Below the pieces are notes generated by a model. The model saw nothing but the letters and a program-made list of their open reading frames with translations, had not been told where the DNA came from and searched no databases. The position numbers and the translations under genes were made by a program. Below are positions 1-9,062 of a stretch of 54,345 nucleotides of DNA, in pieces (position 1 is the first letter of the stretch; every line of letters begins with the position of its first letter). Location of the stretch: contig JBEVJC010000026.1 in assembly GCA_040510375.1 (NCBI GenBank), positions 1 to 54,345 on the forward strand, in the 5' to 3' direction. This DNA comes from JBEVJC01 sp040510375. Its GTDB lineage: Bacteria > Bacteroidota > Bacteroidia > Chitinophagales > Chitinophagaceae.

Positions 1-177
1 TACTCCTTTTTAAACCTGCCAAATGACACAATGTTTAAGGAACTAAGAGATACATTAATTGTCAGGGAGGATCGGTTGCTTTTCGATAATGAAATCTATA
101 AGCGATTTAGTAAGATCGATTCAAGCGTAATAAATAGTTTTTGGGTGAAAGCCAAAGACTTAAAATATGTTAAGTAG
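1..177 (+). CDS. 3' end of an unidentified gene (partial)
   Basis: An open frame runs from the first base of the window to a TAG stop at 175-177 and gives a 58-residue C-terminal fragment. It is charged (many Asp, Glu, Lys and Arg) and contains no Cys, membrane segment or motif I recognise. The stretch is AT-rich, like the 200 bases after it. The start lies outside the window, so family and full length cannot be judged. It could also be a chance open frame, but there is no stop for 58 codons in AT-rich DNA, which favours a real gene. Confidence 0.5.
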   Translation, partial: YSFLNLPNDTMFKELRDTLIVREDRLLFDNEIYKRFSKIDSSVINSFWVKAKDLKYVK

Positions 178-376
178 AGATTTCGTACGCTCCCCAGTGG
201 TTTCAATAAGACATCTTGTTCATCAAATAGAATATTCCTTTAGTAGTATTATTCACCTCTTTGTTATCACCTATTTTCTTATCTGATTGTGAACTGGAAA
301 GAAGAATTAATACTGGGCATAAAATTTTAGCTACAAGAAAATTCATTTATATAATATTTTAACTGTATTTAAAATT

Positions 377-408
377 AAAACGGTCAGACTTTTCAGCCTG
401 ACCGTTTT
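377..408 (-). terminator. Rho-independent terminator after the class A PBP gene
   Basis: Perfect 11-bp inverted repeat (377-387 with 398-408, core CGGTCAG/CTGACCG) with a 10-nt loop. It lies directly beyond the stop codon of the PBP gene. Read on the minus strand the stem ends in TTTT followed by an AT-rich run. The A-tract and T-tract on the two sides also suit termination of rightward transcription, so it may work in both directions. Confidence 0.85.
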
Positions 409-409
409 T

Positions 410-2821
410 TTATTCTTTCCTTTTCTTAAAGAGGTTATTGAATAATCCTTTTTTCTTTTTCTCCTCCACCGGTGAGCCTATTGGCTTGTCGGAATTTTTT
501 TTATCAGCGGCTTTCCTGGCGGAATCTTTGATTGAAGGCGCATCGTTATTATCCTTGAAGGGAACTGATTCGCTGCCGATGGAATCACCGCCATACATTT
601 CATAATCATTGGGAGTACCCACACCCTGGTCAACACCTTCACCTGCAGGATCGATATCGATCTCCACTGCCATCGGATCCGCACTGTTTACCGAGTTGGT
701 GAAATCAGCAGGCTGCGCAAAATGAGCGTCCTTATCAATCCCCAGTGTTTTATCTGCATACACTTTACGGAAGAAGTTTTCCCAGATTGGCATTGCTGCC
801 TGGCCACCATAACCAAGTCCGTTTTCGATGCGGATGAACCGGTCATCGCAACCAATCCACACACCAGCGAGTAACTGTGGCGAGTAGCCCATGAACCATG
901 CATCTGCATTATCATTGGTGGTACCCGTCTTTCCGCCCATTTCAGCCGCGCCCAGCCTAGCTCTCAGGCCGGCGGCAGTACCACGGTCAACCGTGCCCTG
1001 CATCATCCTTGTCATATTATAAGAAGTAATCTCGCTCACCGCTTCTTTCCGGTTATCACCGAGATCAAATCTTTTGATCACGTTTCCATTACGATCTTCA
1101 ATACGGGTAATGAAAACTGGTCTTGTAGAAAATCCACGACCGGCAAAAATACTGTAGCCCCACATCATTTCATAGAGGGAAAGATCAACGGCACCTAATG
1201 CAATGGAAGGGTAGGGTTCTATCTTGGTGGGTATATTAATCCGGCCAAGGAAGTTCACAAATTGTTGCGGTCCTACCTGTTTCATAATATACGCAGTGGC
1301 GCAGTTCTTTGAACGGGCCAGTGCGGAAGCCATGGTCATTTCACCTCCAGAGCAAGACTTGGTTGTAGCCGGTACCAATTGCCCGTTACCGAAATTCTGC
1401 TGCTGGTCCAGTACCATTGTTTCCGGTGTAAACCCGTTTTCTTCCATGGCCTGCATATACAGCAATGGTTTGATGGTGGATCCTACCTGGCGTTTGGTAT
1501 TGAGATTGGCGTGATCAAATTTAAAAGTCTTAAAACTGATACCGCCCACCCAGGCACGGACTTCCCCTGTTACGGGATCAGTTACCATGAAGGCCGTCTG
1601 CAACATCTGCCGGTGGTACTTGATGGAATCAAGCGGGGTCATGATGGTATCCTTTTCCCTTTTTGTATTCCAGGCGAAAACCTTCATCGGCACTTTTTTC
1701 TTAAAGGTGGCCCTGATATCCTTGTCGGGCAAACCATCTTCTTCCAGGTTTTTCCAGCGGTCACTTTGTTTCATTGCTTTTTCCAGTACATCATCGTGTT
1801 CTTTCCATACAGATCCATTACGGATCTTGGATTGGGCAACCAGTGCATTCTGGAGCTTGGGCATATGTGCTGCAACCGCTTCTTCAGCGTATTCCTGCAT
1901 ACGTGGATTGATGGTGGTATAAATCTTCAGTCCGTCCTTATAAATATCATAACTATCGCCATTGGGTTTCTCAACGTCTTTTAAAACCCGGCGCACTTCA
2001 TCTTTTAAAACTTCCCGGAAATAAGGCGCGTACCCTGTGTTCTCATCAAGTTTTGAATAACTGGTTTTGATGGGAAGGGCTTTCAGTTTTGCTGCTTCCG
2101 CTTCACTGATCTTTTTGTTAACTGCCATCTGTCCAAGCACTACATTACGCCGGTCGCGCGAAGCAACAGGGTTACGAATGGGATTGTAAAGCGTATTCCC
2201 CTTCAGCATTCCGATCAGCAGGGCAGCCTGTTCAATGGTGAGGCGGTCCGGTTCTACTTTGAAGAAGGTCCTGGACGCATTCCGGATCCCATAAATATTA
2301 TTCCCGAATGGCACTGCATTCAGATACAGAGTGATAATTTCTTCCTTGGTAAAATTGCGTTCCAGTTTAACAGCGATGATCCATTCCTTGAGTTTTTCAA
2401 TACCCCGGTTGAACATGTTCTTGCTTCCCTGGTCAAGTAATGCCTTTGCCAATTGTTGGGTGATGGTGCTGCCACCTCCCTGTGAACCGCCGGAGACTAC
2501 AGCACGGAGCGTCGACTTGAAGTCGATACCTGAGTGGTCGTAAAACCGTTCATCTTCAGTAGCCACCAATGCATCAACCACATTTTTGGAGATATCGCGG
2601 TATTTGACATTACTCCTGTTGCCCCGTTCGGTATAATATTTACCCATCAGCGTACCGTCCATTGCATAAACTTCAGAAGCCTGCTGGATGGAAGGGTTTT
2701 CCAATTCTTCCAGGGAAGGCATCTTGCCGAATACACCGAAGTTGGCGAGTAAGATCAGCAGTACAATTGCACCGACCCCTACAAAGAAGATGCGCCAGAA
2801 GATCCGAACTGATTTTTTCAT
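410..2821 (-). CDS. Class A penicillin-binding protein (PBP1A-like bifunctional transglycosylase/transpeptidase)
   Basis: Polymerises lipid II into glycan strands and crosslinks peptide stems on the outer face of the inner membrane. The 803-residue protein has one N-terminal membrane anchor (about residues 8-28). A GT51 transglycosylase domain follows, with the catalytic Glu in ATEDERFYDHSGID and the GGSTITQQLAKAL motif. The transpeptidase domain shows the SxxK active site in GSTIKP, the SxN motif as SKN, and KTGTT. A charged, Lys-rich tail of about 100 residues follows the catalytic domain. All catalytic motifs are intact and the length is normal for class A PBPs. The gene stands alone with its own terminator; the PorW-like gene starts 102 nt upstream on the same strand. 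Which PBP1 paralogue it is cannot be settled from the sequence. Confidence 0.95.
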   Translation of the reverse strand: MKKSVRIFWRIFFVGVGAIVLLILLANFGVFGKMPSLEELENPSIQQASEVYAMDGTLMGKYYTERGNRSNVKYRDISKNVVDALVATEDERFYDHSGIDFKSTLRAVVSGGSQGGGSTITQQLAKALLDQGSKNMFNRGIEKLKEWIIAVKLERNFTKEEIITLYLNAVPFGNNIYGIRNASRTFFKVEPDRLTIEQAALLIGMLKGNTLYNPIRNPVASRDRRNVVLGQMAVNKKISEAEAAKLKALPIKTSYSKLDENTGYAPYFREVLKDEVRRVLKDVEKPNGDSYDIYKDGLKIYTTINPRMQEYAEEAVAAHMPKLQNALVAQSKIRNGSVWKEHDDVLEKAMKQSDRWKNLEEDGLPDKDIRATFKKKVPMKVFAWNTKREKDTIMTPLDSIKYHRQMLQTAFMVTDPVTGEVRAWVGGISFKTFKFDHANLNTKRQVGSTIKPLLYMQAMEENGFTPETMVLDQQQNFGNGQLVPATTKSCSGGEMTMASALARSKNCATAYIMKQVGPQQFVNFLGRINIPTKIEPYPSIALGAVDLSLYEMMWGYSIFAGRGFSTRPVFITRIEDRNGNVIKRFDLGDNRKEAVSEITSYNMTRMMQGTVDRGTAAGLRARLGAAEMGGKTGTTNDNADAWFMGYSPQLLAGVWIGCDDRFIRIENGLGYGGQAAMPIWENFFRKVYADKTLGIDKDAHFAQPADFTNSVNSADPMAVEIDIDPAGEGVDQGVGTPNDYEMYGGDSIGSESVPFKDNNDAPSIKDSARKAADKKNSDKPIGSPVEEKKKKGLFNNLFKKRKE

Positions 2822-2923
2822 AATGTTTGATTAGATTGAAGGAGCCCGACCCTTTTCGGGTATCGAATTTAAGTAAAACCGGCACCACGGGGCAATCATG
2901 GTGTTTAATTTTATCACAATATA

Positions 2924-5900
2924 TTAAAACTTACCAGGTATGTTCTTATCCAGGAACTGGCGGTATTTCTCCACGTCCTTCCCGGCCTTTAACACATTCA
3001 GGTTTTGTTCGTTAATAATGATGTAAAAATACTTGCCGCCTTTCAGCCAGGGGATGATATTGGTGGCGGTTTTGGGACGGGTCTGGTCGATATACTCCAC
3101 GGCTTCCTCTGCATCGGTGAACGGACTGATCAGGAGCAGCCGGTTGTCTTTATCAATTTCTACCAGGTCGGCCGTCATCTGTTTGTTATAATATGTATCC
3201 CGGTTGTACCGGTAAAATGCATTTTTTGCTTCGCTCACAAAAATCGGATCCACCTTGTTGAGAACGATCACCACATAATGGGGGGCTGCTGCGTTAAAGG
3301 TGAAAACATTTGTGTTGATCGCGGCCACTGTATCCTTTGTTGGCTTATTAACCACTACCGGTTTTTTTACCGCGGGGTCAACCGGTGCCTTGGTGACAAC
3401 AACAGGTTCAGGATTTTTCACCACCGAATCCAGCGTTGGTTTTGGAAGGGATCTGTTAATACCCACCCCGGCCGTTGGCTTGGCAGTGATTGAATCCTTG
3501 CCCGTGCCGATCACCGCCATGGATGGCTGGTTCAGGGCTGAGGAATCGCGTAGACCGGGTCGGACCGGATCCGGTTCCTCTGCCGGTGTTGTTTCAAAAA
3601 CTACTTTGTTACTATCCTCTTCCGGCATTACAATAACCAGGTTGCGCAGTTCTTCTTCAATCTGGGCGCGGCGATTCAGTACACTCAGCAGGTTCTCTGC
3701 CTTGAATGCCATTGGTTTTCCTGCAAACTGGTCAATGATATTGCCGAGTATTTTTTTTGCGGTGCTGTCCTCCCGTTGCCTGATGTAATAAACTGCTTCC
3801 ACGTAGAGCAGCTGGGGCGACCAGTAATTCCTGCCATAGAGGCTGTCAGCTACTTTCTTTTTGGCGATGGCATCTGCGAAATTCCCTTCGATGAACTCAT
3901 CATAAATTGTTTCGTATAAACGGGTGGGTTCTTCCTGCGGGATTTCGTTGCTGTTACTTTTTCCGGTTTTGATGATTGATGTAAATTCAGAATCACCAAA
4001 CCTGTCGATCATTTCACTTTTAATAGGATCGGTCTTCACTTTATCACCGTTACGGTTATAACAGTAGTACAGGTTAAAGAGAACCTTATCCATCTCTGTA
4101 AATTCAGGGAACCTCACGCGCAGCTGTTCCAGTGTAACGGAACCGGTGATACAGTCTTCCAGTTGCTGGATGTAACTGATGCCATTTTCAAACATTGCTG
4201 TTTTTACAGAGTCGTTTGAAACCTGCAGTTGTTCGGCTGTCAGCGGGATTTTATTATAGAGATAATCGTAGGTTATTTCGGGTGTGCCTTCAATGCCTTC
4301 AACCGAGCCACCATTCTGGGGTTGATCGGGTGTATGGTTAACCGGTTTTGCATTTAGTTTCGCCATCACGGCAGAAGCCCGCCGCCAGTTATCTACATTG
4401 GGCCGGGTGCCCCATCTTGATTTAAAGTCGTTATTACCTTTCTGGCGCGAAGAAGTATTATAAAAATACCATTCGCCCTTTGAGGAAGAAGGATTGAACA
4501 GGGTAGGTATAACATCTGTTTTATCCGTGGCCGATTTACCGGATCCCATGGTAACGGTGCTTTCCTCTTTCAGTCCTTGTTGTTTGCGCAGTTTGCGAAC
4601 CATTTTTTTAACGAGGTCCTTACGTTCATCTTCCGGCATGGAGGCCATGCGCTGGAGGCTATCCTGCCGGTCCATGATATCGAGGTTCTTCACCAACCTG
4701 GCGAGAATGGTTTTCCTGCTGGCCACCTGATCAGGATCTTTTATGGAAGGATCATCTGCACTGAGACTATCATAAAAACTTTTAGCATCGCGGTATTTCC
4801 GTTTTGCAAAACTAAGCTCGGCCAGCTGGAGGTATGCTTTGTTTCGTTGGAAGGGATTGGCCGATGAGTACCTGGTGCTTCTGTAAAGCAGTTGGATGGC
4901 GCCATCGGTATTGTCGCGTTCCAGTTCCATCTGTGCAGCCATGTAGTAGATAATGTCGCGATAGTCGAGGTATTTATCACGGCCGGCCATTTTGACCAGC
5001 GTATTTATATTATTTCCGATACTGTTGTCTTTATCGTCGCGGTTAACCCGCACGGAACCCAGTCTGGCGTACACTTCCATCACCAGGTCGGTGGTATGGT
5101 TAACTGCCTTTCCATAATATTCACCAGCTAAAGCATTTTTACCGGCATTCTCATAAAGTTGTGCGATCAGGAATTCCCAGCGGGCCTTCTCCTGTTTATT
5201 GCCGGCGTTCGGTAGTGCATTCTCCAGGTGAAAAGCGGCACTGTCCCATTGATCCCGCCGGTAAAAATAATAAGCCTGCATTTCTTCCAGGTCGGGCTGA
5301 AGGCGATCGGGGAATGAAGCGTCGTTTCGCAGTGCCTGGATCAGGGTTGCTGCCTGGGAAAAATGATCCTGTTCCAGGTGGTTACGGATCTGCCAGATGA
5401 ATGCATCGTTGCGGCTTGGCTGGCGGGAGAACATATTGTTGGTAAACGAAGATTTTTCTTCGGTGGAAATATTTCGTGCATCATTGCCATCCCTTGCGCT
5501 TCCGATATTGAGGTAGTAACCATCCGATTCTTTTTTTGCGAATGCATGGTTGATGAACTGGAACATATTGTAAGCCGAATCAAATTGTTTCTGCAGGAAA
5601 TAAGAGGTTCCCCAGAGCAGGTAAAAATTATCGGCCCAGCCGCTGCGGACATCGTGCAGTACGATTCCCGACTGGGCTTTGAAAGAAATCGAATCCAGCT
5701 GGATGCTATCGGCTGCGGTGGTTTCGAGTGAAAAATTGTAAAAGGGAAGCAGTTGTTCGTAATCGTCTTTATTGACAAGTTTGGCGCGGGCAATTACTTC
5801 GTTGATTTTGTTATTGGCGTTGAAAAAATAGTTGTAATGCGAAACGGTATTCTGCACAAATCTTTTCGGTGCGGTGAGTTTTTTGGTTGATTTTTCGGAA

Positions 5901-6040
5901 CGCAGTAAGCGGTTCTCAAATTCTTTTGGTTTTTTAACGGTGGGAGTGAATCCGATCTGCGCGTTGACGCCTTCCGCCATAAAGCAGGTGCTGACCAGGA
6001 AAAGGACGATTGTTACTATGAATCCGGAAGCTCGCATCAA
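2924..6040 (-). CDS. TPR-rich periplasmic protein, PorW/SprE-like (type IX secretion/gliding)
   Basis: A 1038-residue exported protein with a signal peptide (about residues 1-27, hydrophobic core ending in NAQ). The conserved-looking N-terminal part carries the KRFVQNTVSHYNYFFNANNK stretch, which I associate with PorW/SprE lipoproteins of the Bacteroidota type IX secretion system. Helical TPR-like repeats fill much of residues 130-800, then a Pro/Val/Lys-rich linker (about 850-930) leads to a compact C-terminal domain. A Cys sits near the end of the signal peptide (VSTC) but is a poor lipobox, so lipidation is doubtful. In characterised systems PorW/SprE links the inner-membrane motor to the outer-membrane translocon. 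No other T9SS gene is nearby, so the assignment rests on sequence resemblance alone. Confidence 0.6.
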   Translation of the reverse strand: MMRASGFIVTIVLFLVSTCFMAEGVNAQIGFTPTVKKPKEFENRLLRSEKSTKKLTAPKRFVQNTVSHYNYFFNANNKINEVIARAKLVNKDDYEQLLPFYNFSLETTAADSIQLDSISFKAQSGIVLHDVRSGWADNFYLLWGTSYFLQKQFDSAYNMFQFINHAFAKKESDGYYLNIGSARDGNDARNISTEEKSSFTNNMFSRQPSRNDAFIWQIRNHLEQDHFSQAATLIQALRNDASFPDRLQPDLEEMQAYYFYRRDQWDSAAFHLENALPNAGNKQEKARWEFLIAQLYENAGKNALAGEYYGKAVNHTTDLVMEVYARLGSVRVNRDDKDNSIGNNINTLVKMAGRDKYLDYRDIIYYMAAQMELERDNTDGAIQLLYRSTRYSSANPFQRNKAYLQLAELSFAKRKYRDAKSFYDSLSADDPSIKDPDQVASRKTILARLVKNLDIMDRQDSLQRMASMPEDERKDLVKKMVRKLRKQQGLKEESTVTMGSGKSATDKTDVIPTLFNPSSSKGEWYFYNTSSRQKGNNDFKSRWGTRPNVDNWRRASAVMAKLNAKPVNHTPDQPQNGGSVEGIEGTPEITYDYLYNKIPLTAEQLQVSNDSVKTAMFENGISYIQQLEDCITGSVTLEQLRVRFPEFTEMDKVLFNLYYCYNRNGDKVKTDPIKSEMIDRFGDSEFTSIIKTGKSNSNEIPQEEPTRLYETIYDEFIEGNFADAIAKKKVADSLYGRNYWSPQLLYVEAVYYIRQREDSTAKKILGNIIDQFAGKPMAFKAENLLSVLNRRAQIEEELRNLVIVMPEEDSNKVVFETTPAEEPDPVRPGLRDSSALNQPSMAVIGTGKDSITAKPTAGVGINRSLPKPTLDSVVKNPEPVVVTKAPVDPAVKKPVVVNKPTKDTVAAINTNVFTFNAAAPHYVVIVLNKVDPIFVSEAKNAFYRYNRDTYYNKQMTADLVEIDKDNRLLLISPFTDAEEAVEYIDQTRPKTATNIIPWLKGGKYFYIIINEQNLNVLKAGKDVEKYRQFLDKNIPGKF

Positions 6041-6290
6041 TGTTAAAAACTAAGTCCTTAATAACTGAATTTCAGCCGTTTTAGTATAAAAAAGCCCTCA
6101 TTATTTTTGCACCGGGCGGGGCAATTTAAGCCATGGGGGCCGATTGGTTTTTGAGCAGCGTTACAATTTAAAATTGTTTTTAGAGTTAGTGGCTGGTACT
6201 GAACGATTTAATAGGGGAGTATGGAAGATTAACGATCTGTAGGCTGGAAAAACCCCAATGCTTATCTTTAAAAAATTTTAATGCACAAGT

Positions 6291-6683
6291 ATGGCAAAAT
6301 CAGAGGCTGGATCTACTTTGAAAAGGCTGCGTAACAGGTATCGGCTGGTGGTAATGAATGATGATACCTACGAGGAGGTGGTCACTTTTAAGCTTTCAAG
6401 GTTGAGTGTATATATTGGTTTGAGCACGATATTTGTCGTGCTGGTCGGTCTCACGGTTGCGCTGATCGTTTTCACTCCGCTGAAATATTATATTCCGGGG
6501 TACGATGATCTCAAGGTGGGCAGGGAATACCGCAAGATGAAGTATCGGGTAGATTCACTTGAAAAAGAAGTGAATTTCCAGGCAGGATATATTGATAATA
6601 TCCGGAAAGTTCTCAAGGGAGACGCTGCCACACTGGATACTGTTCAATTGCCCACACCGAAGGACGAGTTGGAGGATGATTAA
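6291..6683 (+). CDS. Membrane-anchored N-terminal part of an M23-peptidase-like protein, no peptidase domain
   Basis: A 130-residue protein with a basic cytoplasmic N-terminus (KRLRNRYRLVVMNDDTYEE), one strong membrane span (about residues 41-65), and a short periplasmic helix predicted to form a coiled coil (about 78-112). This arrangement matches the N-terminal third of Bacteroidota M23 family metallopeptidases that commonly precede a bactofilin gene. Here the reading frame stops where the LytM domain would be expected, and only 102 bases separate it from the bactofilin, so no HxH or HxxxD zinc motifs can be present. It may be a deletion remnant or a stand-alone membrane adaptor. A TATTTTTG motif at 6102-6109 is a possible promoter about 180 bases upstream. 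Confidence 0.6.
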   Translation: MAKSEAGSTLKRLRNRYRLVVMNDDTYEEVVTFKLSRLSVYIGLSTIFVVLVGLTVALIVFTPLKYYIPGYDDLKVGREYRKMKYRVDSLEKEVNFQAGYIDNIRKVLKGDAATLDTVQLPTPKDELEDD

Positions 6684-6785
6684 AAATTCCCGGATCCGTA
6701 AAATCCGATTATAGGGGAATTGAAAAAATGTTTATATTGACGACGACCTATCCAATAATCTGTGTTTTGCATTAAATCAACAGCT

Positions 6786-7214
6786 ATGTTTAACGCCAAA
6801 AACAAAACCGACATGCAGCCTGAAAAAACCTCAGGGAATGGTACCACCCTCATTGGTGCCGGAACAATCCTAAAAGGAGACATTACCAGTAACAGCGATC
6901 TTCGTATTGACGGGACCATTACCGGCAGCATCCACAGTGCAGCGAAAGTTGTAGTGGGAGCCAATGGGCTTGTTGAAGGTGATATATCCGGAAACCAGGC
7001 CGATATCATTGGCAAGGTGAATGGCAATATCAAAGTAAAGGACCTGATACAACTTCGCGGTGATTCCGTAGTGAACGGAAATTTATTTGCTGCCAAGTTA
7101 CAGGTGGAGCCATCAGCGACCTTCAACGGCCAGTGCCATATGAATAGTACGGTCACTACGCCGGTCGCGGAACTCAAATCTGTAAATGGAAAGGAAAAGC
7201 TCGTCCTCTCATAA
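6786..7214 (+). CDS. Bactofilin (polymer-forming cytoskeletal protein)
   Basis: A 142-residue bactofilin: a short disordered N-terminus, a central right-handed beta-helix domain rich in Gly and Val (GTTLIGAGTILKGDITSNSD onward, about residues 25-125), and a short tail. Bactofilins self-assemble into nucleotide-independent filaments at the inner membrane and often recruit peptidoglycan-modifying enzymes. An upstream in-frame start at 6762 exists, but ATG 6786 (MFNAKNK) gives the usual compact N-terminus. The M23-like membrane protein precedes it, a pairing typical of cell-shape modules. Its last 29 bases overlap the AtpZ gene, implying translational coupling. Confidence 0.92.
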   Translation: MFNAKNKTDMQPEKTSGNGTTLIGAGTILKGDITSNSDLRIDGTITGSIHSAAKVVVGANGLVEGDISGNQADIIGKVNGNIKVKDLIQLRGDSVVNGNLFAAKLQVEPSATFNGQCHMNSTVTTPVAELKSVNGKEKLVLS

Positions 7215-7422
7215 TTCAAACAGGATGTTATTACGGTACGCGGGGTTGGGTGCCCAACTCCTCGCCGCCATTGGCGTATCCGTATTTGTCGGGGTAAAAG
7301 CCGACGAATGGTGGAACAGTTCGCCATTGATGACCTGTGCATTACCTTTGCTTGTATTAGGTGGTACATTTTACAAACTGATACGGGAAACCGGTAATAA
7401 AAAGAAAGATGAATCGAAGTAA
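7186..7422 (+). CDS. AtpZ/AtpI family F1Fo-ATPase accessory membrane protein
   Basis: A 78-residue protein with two transmembrane helices (about 15-37 and 46-66) separated by a short polar loop containing KADEWW. The GxQLLAAIGVSVFVGxKAD pattern is typical of the AtpZ/AtpI superfamily, which in other bacteria is encoded upstream of atpB and assists ATP synthase assembly or Mg/Ca uptake. It overlaps the bactofilin end by 29 bases and the next gene by 14 bases, so the three are probably co-transcribed. None of the ATP synthase subunits follows in this window. Confidence 0.8.
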   Translation: MERKSSSSHNSNRMLLRYAGLGAQLLAAIGVSVFVGVKADEWWNSSPLMTCALPLLVLGGTFYKLIRETGNKKKDESK

Positions 7423-7807
7423 CTGGAAGTCGCTGCAATGGATGATCCTTGTTTTTATAATCCTTAACGGATTTTTTATAGCCGGCCGGTCGTTGCTGGA
7501 AAAAAAGGGGATAGAACAGGACGTGGTGATTGTTGGAAACCTGGTACTTTTTGGAGTATCCCTTACTGCATTCCTGCTTACCCGCAAAACACTTGATAAT
7601 AAAAATCCTCATGTGTTTGTGCGGGCTGTTTATTCCGGTTTTATTATTAAGTTCATGATAGTAGTGCTGGCGGCCTTTGTTTATTTCCAGGCGGTGGACC
7701 AGGTGAACAAACCTGCACTCTTTGTTGTACTTGTATTGTATCTTGTGTACACATTCATCGAAGTTTCATCATTGCTGCGATTATTGAGGGGTAAGAAGAA
7801 TGTCTAA
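7409..7807 (+). CDS. Small four-TM membrane protein, ATP synthase subunit I-like
   Basis: A 132-residue protein with four predicted membrane helices (about 9-28, 40-60, 73-95 and 101-120) and a basic C-terminus (LLRLLRGKKNV). In Bacteroidota a protein of this size and topology usually lies between AtpZ and atpB and is thought to be an AtpI-like assembly factor; I infer the same here from position and topology. No catalytic motif is visible. The start codon lies inside the AtpZ gene (14-base overlap), and the end overlaps the SprT-like gene by 8 bases, so the four genes form a tight operon. Confidence 0.6.
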   Translation: MNRSNWKSLQWMILVFIILNGFFIAGRSLLEKKGIEQDVVIVGNLVLFGVSLTAFLLTRKTLDNKNPHVFVRAVYSGFIIKFMIVVLAAFVYFQAVDQVNKPALFVVLVLYLVYTFIEVSSLLRLLRGKKNV

Positions 7808-8426
7808 GAAAGAAGTTCCCATTAAACAATTACAGGATTTCCTGCCGCCCGGTACCTACGAACCGGTGCTAGATTACCTGCGCCGGTACAAAGTGCATCT
7901 TACCGTTGCAAAAGAACGGAAAAGCCTCCTGGGCGATTACCGTCACCGTACCACGAACGACAATCACCGGATCAGTGTCAACGGTAATCTTAATACGTAT
8001 TCCTTCCTTATTACTTTATTACATGAACTTGCGCACCTGCTTACGTTTGAGCAATACGGCAACAAGGTAATGGCCCATGGGAAGGAATGGAAGATGGTAT
8101 TTTCATCGGTGCTCAAACAATTCCTCGATCACAAGGTCTTTCCTTCCGATATCGAATCCGAGCTGATGTTATCACTTAGTAATCCCGCTGCCAGTACCTG
8201 CGCAGAAGATGGTTTGCTGAGGGTGCTGCGGAGATATGATTCCGGAGTGAACCATCTACGCCTGGTTGAGGAAGTACCGATGGATGGATTGTTTAAAACC
8301 AGCGACGGGCGCGTGTTCCAGAAGAAGGAGAAACTGCGTAAAAGATTCAAGGGTATCGAGATTGGTACCAGTAAGGTATACCTGTTCAGCCCGGTTTACG
8401 AAGTGGAGCTGGTAGCGAGTGCTTAA
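7800..8426 (+). CDS. SprT-like zinc metalloprotein
   Basis: A 208-residue protein with the HELAH zinc-binding motif (about residues 77-81, in LLHELAHLLTFEQ) and a third likely ligand His in VMAHGKEWK. This spacing is that of the SprT-like (SPRTN core) domain. The eukaryotic relative SPRTN cleaves DNA-protein crosslinks; the bacterial function is not established. The C-terminal half contains basic strands and GIEIGTSKVYLFSPVYEVEL, a likely small beta domain, with no zinc-ribbon Cys pairs. It is the last gene of the bactofilin-AtpZ operon, and its stop codon overlaps that of the convergent acetyltransferase (shared TTAA). Confidence 0.8.
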   Translation: MSKKEVPIKQLQDFLPPGTYEPVLDYLRRYKVHLTVAKERKSLLGDYRHRTTNDNHRISVNGNLNTYSFLITLLHELAHLLTFEQYGNKVMAHGKEWKMVFSSVLKQFLDHKVFPSDIESELMLSLSNPAASTCAEDGLLRVLRRYDSGVNHLRLVEEVPMDGLFKTSDGRVFQKKEKLRKRFKGIEIGTSKVYLFSPVYEVELVASA

Positions 8427-8905
8427 ATAGCCCTCGACATCCAGATTTCACAACCCGTATGGTTACTGTTCCCCACTGCTTTGTCAAGATAACGGAAGCC
8501 TGCTTTTTCATAAGCCTTGATTGCCTTACTTAATTCAGGCATTGTTTCCAGATAGATATTATCGTATCCCAGGCTCCTGGCGTAGTCAATTGCTGTTTCC
8601 ATTAACTGTTTTCCCAGTCCGATTCCGCGAACCTCCGGTAACAGGTACATTTTTACCAGTTCAACTGTTTTATCGGGAAGGCCATCGGTGGGATAGATAC
8701 CGCCACCACCAACGATCCTGCCTTCGGATACAGCTATAAAATAACCCGAACCCGGGGTCCGGAATAATTCATAAAGATGATCGGTGCTGTTATCGTAAAA
8801 TACGGTGCCGGGTTTGTTGGCACCGAACTCGGTAAGTGTGGCGCGAATAATACTGGCGATTGCCTGGTTATCGCCCGGTTGAATGGGGCGGATGCTGGTG
8901 TCCAT
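8423..8905 (-). CDS. GNAT family N-acetyltransferase
   Basis: A 160-residue single-domain GNAT protein. The acetyl-CoA pyrophosphate-binding motif R/QxxGxG/A is seen as PEVRGIGLGKQLM (about residues 93-105). It is followed by the usual C-terminal strand-helix in NIYLETMPELSKAIKAYEKA and the GFRYL turn. The acceptor substrate cannot be read from sequence. The gene converges on the SprT-like gene with a 4-base overlap of stop codons. A TAATTTTG motif lies 4 bases upstream of the start, suggesting a very short leader. Confidence 0.88.
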   Translation of the reverse strand: MDTSIRPIQPGDNQAIASIIRATLTEFGANKPGTVFYDNSTDHLYELFRTPGSGYFIAVSEGRIVGGGGIYPTDGLPDKTVELVKMYLLPEVRGIGLGKQLMETAIDYARSLGYDNIYLETMPELSKAIKAYEKAGFRYLDKAVGNSNHTGCEIWMSRAI

Positions 8906-8909
8906 TTTT

Positions 8910-8917
8910 CAAAATTA
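8910..8917 (-). promoter_or_regulatory. Putative -7 element (TAATTTTG) for the acetyltransferase gene
   Basis: Minus-strand TAATTTTG fits the Bacteroidota -7 consensus TAnnTTTG. Its last G is 4 bases from the ATG, so transcription would begin at or next to the start codon. I did not find a clear -33 TTTG. By chance alone this 6-base pattern is expected about once per 4 kb per strand. Confidence 0.35.
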
Positions 8918-9001
8918 AGAAATCCGGGAAGGGGCTATGAAAAAAAGTCCGTGTTGGGTTTATTTATTTAATTATCGTTTATGCTGTTTCATTTCATAAA
9001 A

Positions 9002-9025
9002 AAACCCGGCGGTGAGGCCGGGTTT
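9002..9025 (-). terminator. Rho-independent terminator after sucC
   Basis: Perfect 9-bp stem AAACCCGGC/GCCGGGTTT (9002-9010 with 9017-9025) and a 6-nt loop. On the minus strand it is followed by an uninterrupted T-run, and it lies 37 bases past the sucC stop. Confidence 0.88.
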
Positions 9026-9062
9026 GAAATTTATTTTTACCGATATACTTTTTTACCGGAAG

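Noticed and set aside
1379..1984. Long plus-strand open frame (201 codons) opposite the PBP gene
   Set aside because: It is antisense to a well-supported gene with all PBP motifs; its translation has no recognisable features and reflects the codon pattern of the opposite strand.
6680..7612. 310-codon minus-strand frame across bactofilin and AtpZ
   Set aside because: It runs opposite three overlapping, recognisable genes and shows no family features of its own.
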